Shown: positions 52,552 through 62,219 of the stretch, in pieces
Layout: each line of letters starts with the position of its first letter
Position numbering within the stretch: the first letter of the stretch is position 1
Assembly (NCBI GenBank): GCA_050296515.1
Contig: JBNKRJ010000001.1
Span: 73,452-137,451 of the forward strand
From: NBLH01 sp050296515
GTDB taxonomy: Bacteria > Bacteroidota > Bacteroidia > Bacteroidales > NBLH01
Reading direction: 5' to 3'
DNA length: 64,000 nt
Made by a program: the position numbers and the translations under genes
Notes under the pieces: generated by a model
Databases searched by the model: none
The model's input: the letters and a program-made list of their open reading frames with translations, nothing else
What the model was told of the DNA's origin: nothing

Positions 52552-52863
52552 CTGTTTATTTTTTATTACTCTATTTTGTCAGATGGAACATCCACTAGAC
52601 TTAACTTACATATTACCAGGCAGTTTTTGTTAATAATCATGCTCGTGTGTGATTAAAATTAAGCATGGATGTTTCATGTTGTCAAATTTATGCGTTGAAA
52701 ATATGAGTCGAATTCAATTAAGTATCATTTGTTTAAATATTTGATTTTAATGTTGACTAATATGTCTGTTTTTAAATAACTATTTTACTACTACTTATCA
52801 TTCGTTTTGCAATAACAAAATGAACTTTTTTGCAAATATTTTAGGTTTTTTAAAAAAATGCCT

Positions 52864-52885
52864 TACATTTGTGTAATCGATTGCA
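52864..52885 (+). promoter_or_regulatory. Operon promoter -7 box with LacI-type operator
   Basis: TACATTTG (52864-52871) is an exact TAnnTTTG match. The near-palindrome TGTAATCGATTGCA (52872-52885) follows it directly, so a bound repressor would cover the transcription start. The same core ATCGATTGC occurs upstream of the lacI-type gene at 63314. Confidence 0.7.
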
Positions 52886-52900
52886 TGAAATTGCGAAAAT

Positions 52901-53737
52901 ATGATAAATTCGGAATTAAGATACGAAAGCAACCCGATTGATGCACGAAATTATGGTACATCAGAACTAAGAAAACACTTTTTTGTCGACAATTTATTTA
53001 CTGAAGATAATGTTCAGTTGACCTGCTCAATGTACGACAGCTTTATTGTTGGCGCTGCAATGCCTGTTAAAAAAGAATTGAAACTCGAAACCATTCCTTA
53101 TTTAAAATCTGAGATTTTTTTAGATCTAAGAAAATTAGGAATTATAAATGTAGGTGAAGAAGTAGTTGTAAGAGTGAATGGAACCGATTACAATTTAAAA
53201 AAGAAGAAAGTTTTATATGTAGGAAAAGACAGCAAGGAAGTCTTTTTCAGTAATGTAAATGGTAGTCGGTCTATGTTTTATTTAAATTCGACTCTTGCTC
53301 ATAAAAGTTTTCCAACCAAAAAAGTCGGATTGGAAGATGCTGAAGTTATCCAATTAGGTGAAGAAAAGTATGTGAACAAAAGGGTCTTGAACAAGTTGAT
53401 CGTGAACAGCATTGTTGAAACCTGTCAATTACAAATGGGCCTTACAGAACTTGTGGAAGGGAATGTTTGGAACAAAATGCCTCCACACACGCATGCAAGA
53501 AGAATGGAGACTTGTTTCTATCTTGATTTGGAAGAGGGGCGGGCCTTATGTCATTTTATTGGAGAAACAGATAATACAAGGCACATTTTTGTTTACAACA
53601 ACCAGACGGTGATTTCACCTAAATGGTCAATGCATGCCGGAGCTGGTACTTCTAATTATTCATTCATCTGGAGAATGGCTGGCGAAAACCATGATTATGG
53701 TGATATGGATACAGTTACACCAACTGATTTAAGGTAA
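52901..53737 (+). CDS. kduI: 5-keto-4-deoxyuronate isomerase (5-dehydro-4-deoxy-D-glucuronate isomerase)
   Basis: This 278-residue cytoplasmic enzyme converts 5-keto-4-deoxyuronate, formed from unsaturated uronates released by pectin lyases, to 2,5-diketo-3-deoxygluconate. The zinc ligands are visible as HTH (His196, His198), Glu203 and His245, the same positions as in the E. coli enzyme, and the length is also the same. It is the first gene of the operon, with the promoter and operator ending 15 bases upstream. The product is passed to KduD, encoded 29 bases downstream. Confidence 0.96.
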   Translation: MINSELRYESNPIDARNYGTSELRKHFFVDNLFTEDNVQLTCSMYDSFIVGAAMPVKKELKLETIPYLKSEIFLDLRKLGIINVGEEVVVRVNGTDYNLKKKKVLYVGKDSKEVFFSNVNGSRSMFYLNSTLAHKSFPTKKVGLEDAEVIQLGEEKYVNKRVLNKLIVNSIVETCQLQMGLTELVEGNVWNKMPPHTHARRMETCFYLDLEEGRALCHFIGETDNTRHIFVYNNQTVISPKWSMHAGAGTSNYSFIWRMAGENHDYGDMDTVTPTDLR

Positions 53738-53766
53738 ATTTTCTACGAAGATAAAAGACATCCAGA

Positions 53767-54567
53767 ATGATTACAGAATTATTTGATTTAACAGGGAAAG
53801 TTGCACTTATCACGGGTGGAACCCATGGTATTGGAATGGCAGTTGCCAAAACTCTTGGCAAAGCAGGAGCTAAAATTGTGATCAATGATATTTCTGATGA
53901 AAAATTAGAAGCTTGTAAGGCTGAATATCAAAAAGAAGGGCTGGATGTACTCACATTAAATTTTGATATTACTAGAGAAGAAGCTGTTGATAAGGGGATT
54001 ACAGAAGTTGAGAGAAATGTTGGCTCCGTTGATATTCTGGTAAATAATGCAGGTATTATTAAAAGAATGCCAATACTTGATATGCCGGTGTCTGATTTCA
54101 AACTAGTATTGGACATTGATTTGGTAGCTCCACTTATTGTTGCAAAGCGTGTTGCACCAGGAATGATTGAAAGACGTGCCGGAAAAATTATCAATATGTG
54201 CTCGATGATGAGTGTGTATGGACGAAATTCTGTTTCTGCTTATGCATCGGCAAAAGGCGGACTTAAGCTTTTAACCGCCAACATGACCTGCGAATGGGCT
54301 AAATATAATCTTCAGATTAACGGAATTGGTCCTGGTTACATTGCAACTGCGCAAACTGCACCAATCCGCGAAGGAAATCATCCATTCAATGATTTGGTAA
54401 TGAAAAGGACTCCTGCAGGCAGATGGGGTGAACCTGAAGATATTGGGAATGCAGCCCTGTTCCTTGCTTCAAAAGCCAGTGATTTTGTGAATGGTCATGT
54501 GCTTTATGTTGACGGTGGAATTTTGGCCAACTTTGGTTATGTGAAAGGTGAGAATGATATTGAATAA
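53767..54567 (+). CDS. kduD: 2-deoxy-D-gluconate 3-dehydrogenase (2-keto-3-deoxygluconate oxidoreductase)
   Basis: This 266-residue short-chain dehydrogenase reduces 2,5-diketo-3-deoxygluconate to 2-keto-3-deoxygluconate with NAD(P)H. The cofactor motif TGGTHGIG is at 16-23, NNAG at 93-96 and the catalytic residues are Ser146, Tyr159 and Lys163. The position between kduI and uxaC fixes the assignment more firmly than sequence alone, since this subfamily also includes gluconate 5-dehydrogenases. Confidence 0.93.
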   Translation: MITELFDLTGKVALITGGTHGIGMAVAKTLGKAGAKIVINDISDEKLEACKAEYQKEGLDVLTLNFDITREEAVDKGITEVERNVGSVDILVNNAGIIKRMPILDMPVSDFKLVLDIDLVAPLIVAKRVAPGMIERRAGKIINMCSMMSVYGRNSVSAYASAKGGLKLLTANMTCEWAKYNLQINGIGPGYIATAQTAPIREGNHPFNDLVMKRTPAGRWGEPEDIGNAALFLASKASDFVNGHVLYVDGGILANFGYVKGENDIE

Positions 54568-54584
54568 TTGATTTAAAGACCAAT

Positions 54585-55994
54585 ATGATGAAGAAATTTA
54601 TGGATGATAACTTTATTTTGCAAACCAGGACAGCTGAATATCTTTATCATGAACATGCAAAAAAAATGCCCATTATTGACTACCACAGTCATTTGATTCC
54701 GGAACAGATTGCAGACAATAAGCAATTTGAAAATATAACGCAACCCTGGTTGTATGGCGATCATTATAAATGGCGTGCCATGCGAACCAATGGGGTGGAC
54801 GAGAAATATTGTACAGGTGATGCCTCTGACTGGGAAAAATTTGAAAAATGGGCTGAAACAGTGCCTCATACCATCAGAAATCCCCTTTATCACTGGACTC
54901 ATCTTGAATTAAAAGGTTATTTCGGAATTACTGAATTATTAAACTCAAATTCTGCAAAATCGATTTATGAAAAAAGTGCCGAGCTGCTTAAGCAACAGGA
55001 TTATAGGGTACAAGGCCTTCTTAAGAAAATGAATGTGGAAGTGGTTTGCACAACAGATGATCCAATTGACAATCTTGAATATCATGTAAGAATTGCAAAT
55101 TCTGAAGCTAAGTTGAAAGTATTCCCTACCTGGAGACCTGATAAAGCAATGGCAGTTGAGAATGTCGAAGCCTACAACATTTATCTTGATGAATTATCTG
55201 AAGCTGCGAATATTCAAATTAACTCATTCGAAGCTTTACTGAATGCACTTAAAAAGCGTCATGATTTCTTTCATGAAAACGGATGCAGACTATCCGATCA
55301 CGGGATTGAAGTTTTTTATGCCGAAGATTATACTTTATCTGAAATCACTTTAATTTTTAATAAAATAAGGTCTGATATAAGGTTGTCTGATGATGAAATA
55401 TTGAAGTTTAAATCAGCCATGATGTATGAATTTGCCATTATGGACCATTCAAAAGGCTGGACACAGCAGTTTCACTTTGGCGCATTGCGTAATAATAATA
55501 CAAGGTTACTTACAAAACTTGGACCGGATACAGGTTTCGATTCAATTGGTGACTGGAATGTCGCTGCAAATATGTCAAAATTCCTGAACAGGTTAGATTC
55601 AGAAGATAAACTAACAAAGACCATTCTTTATAATCTAAATCCTGCTGATAATGAAATGGTTGCTACCATGATTGGCAATTTCCAGGATGGATCGGTTCCA
55701 GGGAAAATACAGTTTGGTTCGGGCTGGTGGTTCCTTGATCAAAAGGATGGCATGGAAAAGCAAATGAATGCTTTGTCGAACATGGGTCTGCTAAGTCGTT
55801 TTGTAGGGATGCTGACAGATTCACGAAGCTTTTTATCTTATCCACGACATGAATATTTCCGCAGGATTTTATGTAACTTATTGGGTAACGATGTGGAGAA
55901 TGGTGAAATCCCCAACGATATGACTTTGTTAGGTGGAATGGTGGAAAATATCTGCTATAACAATGCAAAAAACTATTTCAAGTTTGATAATTAA
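54585..55994 (+). CDS. uxaC: Uronate isomerase (glucuronate/galacturonate isomerase)
   Basis: This 469-residue amidohydrolase-fold enzyme converts D-galacturonate to D-tagaturonate (and D-glucuronate to D-fructuronate). The metal-binding DYHSHL is at residues 32-37, TDDPIDNLEYH near 162 and a GSGWWFLDQ near 378 match the family. The first codon may be the second of two adjacent ATGs. Length is normal. Only the tagaturonate branch has its further enzymes in this operon. Confidence 0.95.
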   Translation: MMKKFMDDNFILQTRTAEYLYHEHAKKMPIIDYHSHLIPEQIADNKQFENITQPWLYGDHYKWRAMRTNGVDEKYCTGDASDWEKFEKWAETVPHTIRNPLYHWTHLELKGYFGITELLNSNSAKSIYEKSAELLKQQDYRVQGLLKKMNVEVVCTTDDPIDNLEYHVRIANSEAKLKVFPTWRPDKAMAVENVEAYNIYLDELSEAANIQINSFEALLNALKKRHDFFHENGCRLSDHGIEVFYAEDYTLSEITLIFNKIRSDIRLSDDEILKFKSAMMYEFAIMDHSKGWTQQFHFGALRNNNTRLLTKLGPDTGFDSIGDWNVAANMSKFLNRLDSEDKLTKTILYNLNPADNEMVATMIGNFQDGSVPGKIQFGSGWWFLDQKDGMEKQMNALSNMGLLSRFVGMLTDSRSFLSYPRHEYFRRILCNLLGNDVENGEIPNDMTLLGGMVENICYNNAKNYFKFDN

Positions 55995-56012
55995 TTTCAA
56001 AAAGTAACAACG

Positions 56013-57047
56013 ATGAACAAAGTAGTAACATTTGGAGAAGTAATGCTTCGATTAGCCGCTCCCGGTTATGAGAGATTTGGGCAATCAAATGTTTTAAACG
56101 CCACTTTTGGTGGTGGCGAAGCCAATGTGGCTGTTTCTTTGGCGAATTACGGAATTCCTGTAAGTTTTGTTACCCGCTTACCCAAAAATGATATTGCAAA
56201 AGTCTGTACAAATGAACTAAGAGGCCTGGGTGTTGATATTAGCAACATTATTTATGGTGGCGATAGGATGGGCATCTATTTTTTAGAAACTGGAGCTGTC
56301 AGCCGTGCGAGTAAAGTGGTTTATGACAGGGCACATTCAGCCATTTCGGAAATTAAGCCTGGCATGATTGATTGGAATAAGGTGTTTGAGGGGGCTACCT
56401 GGTTTCATTGGACAGGAATTACGCCAGCAATTTCGCAAGGTGCAGCAGATGTTTGTCTGGAAGGAATTAAAGCGGCTAATGCAAAAGGAATTACAGTTTC
56501 AACGGATATTAATTATAGAAAAAATCTTTGGAAATACGGAAAAACAGCGCAGGAAGTTATGCCAGTTTTGGTCGAAGGTTGCGATGTGGTACTTGGCAAT
56601 GAAGAAGATGCAGCCATGTCATTAGGCATTCACCCTGAAGGAGTTGATGTGACTGCCGGTCATGTTGAAGCGGAAGCATATCGTTCTGTATCAGAGCAAA
56701 TTATGATGCAATTTCCAAGATGTAAAAAAGTGATTACAACTTTGCGTGGTTCCATTAGCGCTAATCATAATAGCTGGTCGGGTGTACTATTTGACGGGCA
56801 AACTTTGTACGAAGCCCCAACTTATCAAATTACCAACATTGTTGACAGGGTTGGTGGTGGCGATTCTTTTATGGGAGGGCTTATTTATGGTCTTTTAACC
56901 TATAAAGAAGATCCTCAGTCTGCACTTAATTTTGCAGTAGCAGCATCTTGTTTAAAGCACACTATTTATGGTGATTACAACAGGGTTTCAGTAGATGAAG
57001 TTGAAAAGCTAAAAGGAGGCGATGCTTCCGGAAGAGTATCAAGATAA
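56013..57047 (+). CDS. kdgK: 2-keto-3-deoxygluconate kinase (PfkB family)
   Basis: This 344-residue ribokinase-fold enzyme phosphorylates 2-keto-3-deoxygluconate to KDPG. FGGGEANVAVSLANYG near 32-47 is the PfkB N-terminal signature, and DRVGGGDSFMGGL at 278-290 contains the anion hole and the catalytic base Asp284. It joins the two branches of the operon, since both KduD and UxaA form its substrate. It is followed after 24 bases by the aldolase gene. Confidence 0.94.
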   Translation: MNKVVTFGEVMLRLAAPGYERFGQSNVLNATFGGGEANVAVSLANYGIPVSFVTRLPKNDIAKVCTNELRGLGVDISNIIYGGDRMGIYFLETGAVSRASKVVYDRAHSAISEIKPGMIDWNKVFEGATWFHWTGITPAISQGAADVCLEGIKAANAKGITVSTDINYRKNLWKYGKTAQEVMPVLVEGCDVVLGNEEDAAMSLGIHPEGVDVTAGHVEAEAYRSVSEQIMMQFPRCKKVITTLRGSISANHNSWSGVLFDGQTLYEAPTYQITNIVDRVGGGDSFMGGLIYGLLTYKEDPQSALNFAVAASCLKHTIYGDYNRVSVDEVEKLKGGDASGRVSR

Positions 57048-57071
57048 TTTAAACGATTAAGAAACAGTAAA

Positions 57072-57740
57072 ATGGCACAATATACAAGAATTCAGGTAGC
57101 AAATGTAATGCAGGAAACAGGTTTGGTTCCACTGTTTTATCATGCCGATGCAGAACTGGGAAAAAAAGTATTGAAAGCTTGTTACGATGGAGGAGCAAGA
57201 CTTTTGGAATTTACCAGTCGGGGCGATTTTGCTTTTGAGATATTTGGTGAACTAAACAAGTACGCCATAAAAGAGTTGCCAGGGATGATTCTGGGAGTTG
57301 GTTCAGTTACTGATGCTGCAAGTGCTTCACTTTACATGCAATTGGGAGCAAATTTCATTGTTACTCCTGTTCTTCGTGAGGATATTGCAATGGTTTGCAA
57401 TCGAAGAAAGGTATTATGGTCACCTGGCTGTGGTTCTTTGACCGAAATTGCAAAGGCCGAAGAGTTAGGTTGCGAGATTGTTAAACTATTTCCTGGTGGA
57501 ACCTACGGGCCAGACTTCGTGAAAGCAATAAAAGGACCTCAGCCATGGACCAGCATTATGCCCACCGGAGGTGTTTCTCCTACCGAAGAAAACCTGAAAG
57601 CCTGGTTTCAAGCGGGAGTGACATGTGTAGGGATGGGCTCTCAGTTGATATCGAAGGATGTGCTTAAAAACCAGAATTTTGAAAGCTTAAAATCAAAAGT
57701 AAAACAGGCAATTGATATTATTCAAAAATTAAAGAATTAA
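57072..57740 (+). CDS. kdgA: KDPG aldolase (2-keto-3-deoxy-6-phosphogluconate aldolase)
   Basis: This 222-residue class I aldolase splits KDPG into pyruvate and glyceraldehyde 3-phosphate. The Schiff-base lysine is Lys138 in IVKLFPGG, and Glu46 in LLEFTSRG is the general acid/base. GVGSVTDA near 76 and PTGGVSP near 164 bind phosphate. The enzyme can also act on 4-hydroxy-2-oxoglutarate, as for Eda. It is the last catabolic step of the operon. Confidence 0.94.
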   Translation: MAQYTRIQVANVMQETGLVPLFYHADAELGKKVLKACYDGGARLLEFTSRGDFAFEIFGELNKYAIKELPGMILGVGSVTDAASASLYMQLGANFIVTPVLREDIAMVCNRRKVLWSPGCGSLTEIAKAEELGCEIVKLFPGGTYGPDFVKAIKGPQPWTSIMPTGGVSPTEENLKAWFQAGVTCVGMGSQLISKDVLKNQNFESLKSKVKQAIDIIQKLKN

Positions 57741-57760
57741 CCCAAAAAAACCACAAGAAA

Positions 57761-59113
57761 ATGACTGGTCGAAAAACAGGAATAGGTAATCACAGGTTCA
57801 AAATATTGGCCATGTTGGTATACGCTACTACGATTAACTATTTTGATCGTAGTATTATTGGTGTGATGGCACCAACCTTGGAAAATCTATTTCAATGGTC
57901 AAATAATGATTATGCTAACATAATGATTGCTTTTAAAATAGCATACGCTCTTGGTATGTTATCAATGGGAGGAATTATTGATAAACTTGGAACAAAAAAA
58001 GGGTATGTGCTTGCCATTGGTATTTGGAGTATTTTTGGAATGCTACATGCATTAGTGGTTCAAGAAATTAGTGTTTTTAATATAACTGTAACCAGTGTAG
58101 GGTTGTTTGGTATTGCTCGCTTTGGTCTTGGATTTGGTGAGTCGGGACACTTTCCAGCAGCGCAGAAAACTGTGGCAGAATGGTTTCCAAAGAAAGAAAG
58201 GGCTTTTGCTACAGGTTTGTTTAATGCTGCCACTAGTATCGGTGCCATAACAGCTCCCTTTGTTGTGGGGTGGATAGTTACCGAAGTTACTGAGCCAGGA
58301 TGGGTTAAAGGAACAGGTTGGCAAATACCATTTCTTATTACAGGTGCATTAAGTTCTGTCTGGGTTATCTTATGGTTGAAAGTTTATAAAAAACCAGAAG
58401 ATTCTATGAAATTATCAAAAGCTGAATTCGACTATATTCATAGCGATTCGGTACCCGAATCAGATGAAAAAATTGCCTGGTCAAAGGTTTTACCAAAGCG
58501 TCAAACCTGGGCATTTGCTACTGCGAAAATTACAGATGCTGTTTGGTGGTTTTATCTTTTCTGGGGAGCAAAATATTTAAATGCGACATTTGAAATTAGC
58601 CTAAAAGATATTGGTATTCCATTTTTAATTATGTATGTTCTTGCCGATGGAGGTAGTATTGGTGGCGGATGGATATCCGGACATTTTATGAATAGAGGAT
58701 GGACTTTAAATAAAGCACGTAAAATGACTTTGTTAATATGTGCTATCATTGTTTTACCAGTTAGTTATGTGGCATTTACTCACAATCAGTGGGTTGCTGT
58801 TGTTCTTATCGGTATTGCAGCTGCAGGTCATCAGGCTTGGTCTGCAAATATCTTTACGTTAGTATCTGATGTGTTTCCTAAAAAAGCAGTAGCATCTGTA
58901 ACAGGAATCGGAGGGATGGTTGGTGCAGTAGCTGGTATTATTAGTGATAAAGCCTTAGGAAAAGTTCTTGACTCAGCTGGAAATGCCGGATATTTCTGGG
59001 CATTTTTGATAGCTGGATCTTGTTATTTAATTATTCTTGGTATTGTGCACCTAATGATGCCAAAAATGACGCCTTTGGATGAAAACTTAAACCATATTAG
59101 CGAGGCTTCTTAG
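57761..59113 (+). CDS. exuT: Hexuronate transporter of the major facilitator superfamily
   Basis: This 450-residue inner-membrane carrier has about twelve hydrophobic segments. TINYFDRSIIGVMAP near 25-39 and the FGESGHFPAAQKTVAEWFPKKERAFATG stretch (loop between helices 4 and 5, split at about 135) are hallmarks of the anion:cation symporter family that includes ExuT. Operon context points to galacturonate and/or glucuronate as substrate. No SusC/SusD pair or pectin lyase accompanies the operon, so oligosaccharides must be broken down by genes elsewhere. Confidence 0.9.
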   Translation: MTGRKTGIGNHRFKILAMLVYATTINYFDRSIIGVMAPTLENLFQWSNNDYANIMIAFKIAYALGMLSMGGIIDKLGTKKGYVLAIGIWSIFGMLHALVVQEISVFNITVTSVGLFGIARFGLGFGESGHFPAAQKTVAEWFPKKERAFATGLFNAATSIGAITAPFVVGWIVTEVTEPGWVKGTGWQIPFLITGALSSVWVILWLKVYKKPEDSMKLSKAEFDYIHSDSVPESDEKIAWSKVLPKRQTWAFATAKITDAVWWFYLFWGAKYLNATFEISLKDIGIPFLIMYVLADGGSIGGGWISGHFMNRGWTLNKARKMTLLICAIIVLPVSYVAFTHNQWVAVVLIGIAAAGHQAWSANIFTLVSDVFPKKAVASVTGIGGMVGAVAGIISDKALGKVLDSAGNAGYFWAFLIAGSCYLIILGIVHLMMPKMTPLDENLNHISEAS

Positions 59114-59141
59114 AATTTTTTTCGAATTAAATTTTAAAAAA

Positions 59142-60587
59142 ATGTTATTAAATAGAAAAAATACAGACATTGAAACCAAATTACCTATAAAAGTGGTTCA
59201 ATTTGGTGAAGGTAATTTTTTGAGGGCATTTGTGGATTATGCTTTTCAAAAACTAAATAAAAAAATCGGTTTTAATGCCGGAGTTGCTGTGGTTCAGCCA
59301 ATTGAAAGCGGATTGGTGCATTTGTTGAATGAACAAGAAGGTCTTTATACGCTCTTTTTAAAAGGAGTAAAAAAAGGACAAGAAGTTGAAAATAAAGAAT
59401 TGATTGAAAACATTGTAAAAGCAGTTAATCCTTACGAGGATTTTGAAGAATATTTGAACCTTGCCAGGGAAGAGGAACTGGAATTCATCATCTCTAACAC
59501 AACTGAGGCGGGCATTGCTTATGCTGAAACTGATCAGTTATCAATGCAACCTCCTGCATCTTTTCCAGCAAAACTTTGTTTATTGCTGCATGAAAGGTTT
59601 CGTCATTTTAAAGGAGATGCCTCAAAAGGTTTAACCATTATTCCATGCGAGCTAATTAATTACAATGCTGATGCCTTAAAAGATATCCTTCTTAAATACA
59701 TTGAAAAATGGGGACTTGAAAAAGAGTTTAGATATTGGTTGCTGGAATATAATTATTTCCACAATACATTGGTTGACAGGATTGTACCAGGTTATCCAAA
59801 GGAGCAGATTGAGGATTACAATAAACAGTTGGATTATAAAGACAAATTGATTGTTTCAGCAGAAACTTTCTTTTTATGGGTGATTGAAGGGGATGAACGA
59901 TTAAAAGCAAAGCTACCTTTCGAAAAGGTTGGACTGGATGTGAAAATTGTCAAAGATATGCAGCCTTACAGAACGCGAAAAGTGCGTATTTTAAACGGGG
60001 CACACACAGTTATGGTTCCAATGTCGTTACTTTATGGTAATGAGACAGTTAGGCAGACTGTTGATAACGGGTTTACTGGAACTTTTGTTCGTGATGTTGT
60101 TTTCGAGGAAATTATTCCAACATTGGAAATGGATAGGGAGGAGCTTACAGGTTTTGCAGAAGAGGTTTTCGATCGATTCAGAAACCCGTTTATTAAGCAT
60201 AATCTTTCCAGCATTGCATTAAATTCTATTTCAAAGTTTAAGGTAAGGGTGTTACCCAGTTTATTGGATTACTATGAAAAATATGACAAATTGCCAATGC
60301 GTTTAACTTTTGCTTTTGCTTGTTTAATCAGATTTTACAAAGGCGAATGGAAAGGAACGCAGCTTCCAGTCAATGATAATAATGAAATTGTTCAATTCTT
60401 TGAAAAGTTCTGGAAATTAAATGATTACCATGCGTTAGTTAATTCAGTTTTAGCCAATACAAACTTTTGGGAAAAGGACTTGTCTCAGATAAAAGAACTC
60501 CCTACAGCACTCGTACTTGCGCTTAATGAAATAGAAATGAATGGAATTGAACAAGGGTTCATAAATTTCGCTCGTAGTTTTGCTTAA
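59142..60587 (+). CDS. uxaB: Tagaturonate reductase (altronate oxidoreductase)
   Basis: This 481-residue mannitol-dehydrogenase-family enzyme reduces D-tagaturonate to D-altronate with NADH. VVQFGEGNFLRAFVDYAFQK near 20-39 is the nucleotide-binding start and RTRKVRILNGAHTVMVPM near 276-293 contains the catalytic Lys/Asn/His region. Length and motif form fit UxaB better than the fructuronate reductase UxuB, and the next gene, uxaA, confirms the altronate branch. Confidence 0.94.
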   Translation: MLLNRKNTDIETKLPIKVVQFGEGNFLRAFVDYAFQKLNKKIGFNAGVAVVQPIESGLVHLLNEQEGLYTLFLKGVKKGQEVENKELIENIVKAVNPYEDFEEYLNLAREEELEFIISNTTEAGIAYAETDQLSMQPPASFPAKLCLLLHERFRHFKGDASKGLTIIPCELINYNADALKDILLKYIEKWGLEKEFRYWLLEYNYFHNTLVDRIVPGYPKEQIEDYNKQLDYKDKLIVSAETFFLWVIEGDERLKAKLPFEKVGLDVKIVKDMQPYRTRKVRILNGAHTVMVPMSLLYGNETVRQTVDNGFTGTFVRDVVFEEIIPTLEMDREELTGFAEEVFDRFRNPFIKHNLSSIALNSISKFKVRVLPSLLDYYEKYDKLPMRLTFAFACLIRFYKGEWKGTQLPVNDNNEIVQFFEKFWKLNDYHALVNSVLANTNFWEKDLSQIKELPTALVLALNEIEMNGIEQGFINFARSFA

Positions 60588-60605
60588 TTTATAAAAATAG
60601 TCATC

Positions 60606-62219
60606 ATGCAAAAGAAGTTAATAAAAGTAAGTGAGTTAGATAATGTAGCAGTTGCTTTAGTCGATTTAAGTAAGGGTGAAAATATAGACTTTTATGGCAA
60701 AGTAGTTGAAATCCAGTCTAATGTCAAGGCTAAACATAAAATTGCATTAGTTGATTTTAATGATGGTGATGAAATTATTATGTATGGTGTTTTGGTCGGA
60801 AAAGCAGTGGGGATTATAAAGAAAGGCGAAATAATTACAACCGAAAATGTCAGGCATGAAAGTTCGAAAGTAACTGATAAAACAGCAACTATCAAATGGA
60901 CGGCTCCAAATATTGACAAATGGAAAGACAGAACCTTTTTAGGATATCACAGAGAAGATGGCCAGATTGGAACTGCAAATGTCTGGCTTTTCTTTCCGCT
61001 TGTTTTTTGCGAAAACAGAAATATTGAAATCTTAAAAGATGTTTTTGAAAAAGAACTTTTAGGCAGGCAAACCAATAAACATCGACTTTTATTACGCTCA
61101 TTAGTGCATGGTAATCAGTTTGTTGATAACGATACCATTGGTGATTCGCAAGAGATACTTGAAAATGTAGAAGTGAAGTTCATCACGCATCAGGCAGGCT
61201 GTGGTGGAATTAGGCAGGATGCTGAATCATTGGCAAAGTTATTAGCGGGTTATGTAAATAATCCAAATGTTGCAGGTGCAACAGTATTAAGTTTAGGCTG
61301 CCAGAACTTGCAGGTGGAAATTTTCCAAAATGCATTGATGGAAATAGCCCCTGATAACAAAAAGCCTGTTTTAGTATACGAACAGCAAAAAATTGGCACC
61401 ATCGATGAAATGCTGAATACCATAATAAAAGATTCATTTGAAGCAATTAAAAAAGCGAACAAAATTAAACGTCAACCAGCTCCATTATCAAAATTACGGA
61501 TCGGTCTGGAGTGTGGTGGCTCTGATGGGTTTTCAGGAATTTCAGCAAATCCTACATTGGGTTACACTTCTGATTTGCTTTCAGCACTAAATGGCATTGT
61601 TATTTTATCAGAATTTCCTGAATTAGTTGGAGTTGAGCAAGAATTGGTGAATCGCTGTGTTGATAAAAAAGATGCAGAAAAGTTTCTTCAGCTAATGAAA
61701 GCCTATGAGAAATCTGTTATTGCAGCAGGTTCCGGATTTGATATGAATCCATCACCAGGGAATATTAAAGATGGATTGATTACTGATGCCATGAAATCAG
61801 CCGGTGCAGCAAAAAAAGGTGGAAGTTCACCTGTAGTCCAGGTGCTTGATTATGGCGAATACGTTACTAAAAATGGGTTGAACCTGCTTTGTACACCTGG
61901 AAATGACGTTGAAAGTACCACAGCCATGGCTGGTTCAGGAGCCACAATTATTCTTTTCACTACAGGACTTGGAACCCCAACAGGCAACCCGGTTTCGTCT
62001 GTGATTAAAGTTTCATCAAACTCGGAATTGGCAAAAAGAATGCCTGATATCATTGATGTTGATACTGGTGCAATCATTAGAGGTGAAAAAAGCATTGAAG
62101 AAATGGCTGAACTGCTGCTTGAATACATTATTGAAGTAGCAAGCGGAAACATTCAAACAAAAGCAAGCATTTTAAATCAAAATGATTTTATTCCCTGGCG
62201 ACGCGGAGTTTCTTTGTAG
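60606..62219 (+). CDS. uxaA: Altronate dehydratase
   Basis: This 537-residue protein dehydrates D-altronate to 2-keto-3-deoxygluconate. An N-terminal SAF domain (about 1-90) is followed by the catalytic part with FLGYHREDGQIGTANVW, HQAGCGG near 198, LSLGCQNLQ and LECGGSDGFSGISANP near 299. The cysteines fit an iron-sulfur or iron-dependent site. It is the last gene of the operon and its final 32 bases overlap, tail to tail, with the end of the regulator gene on the other strand. Confidence 0.95.
   Translation: MQKKLIKVSELDNVAVALVDLSKGENIDFYGKVVEIQSNVKAKHKIALVDFNDGDEIIMYGVLVGKAVGIIKKGEIITTENVRHESSKVTDKTATIKWTAPNIDKWKDRTFLGYHREDGQIGTANVWLFFPLVFCENRNIEILKDVFEKELLGRQTNKHRLLLRSLVHGNQFVDNDTIGDSQEILENVEVKFITHQAGCGGIRQDAESLAKLLAGYVNNPNVAGATVLSLGCQNLQVEIFQNALMEIAPDNKKPVLVYEQQKIGTIDEMLNTIIKDSFEAIKKANKIKRQPAPLSKLRIGLECGGSDGFSGISANPTLGYTSDLLSALNGIVILSEFPELVGVEQELVNRCVDKKDAEKFLQLMKAYEKSVIAAGSGFDMNPSPGNIKDGLITDAMKSAGAAKKGGSSPVVQVLDYGEYVTKNGLNLLCTPGNDVESTTAMAGSGATIILFTTGLGTPTGNPVSSVIKVSSNSELAKRMPDIIDVDTGAIIRGEKSIEEMAELLLEYIIEVASGNIQTKASILNQNDFIPWRRGVSL

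Larger units (their letters stand above)
52296..52900 (+). other. Gene-free 605-base leader region of the uronate operon
   Basis: No gene is supported. It contains repeat copy C (52468-52551) and, at the right end, the promoter and operator of the operon. The rest is AT-rich sequence without visible structure. Confidence 0.55.
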
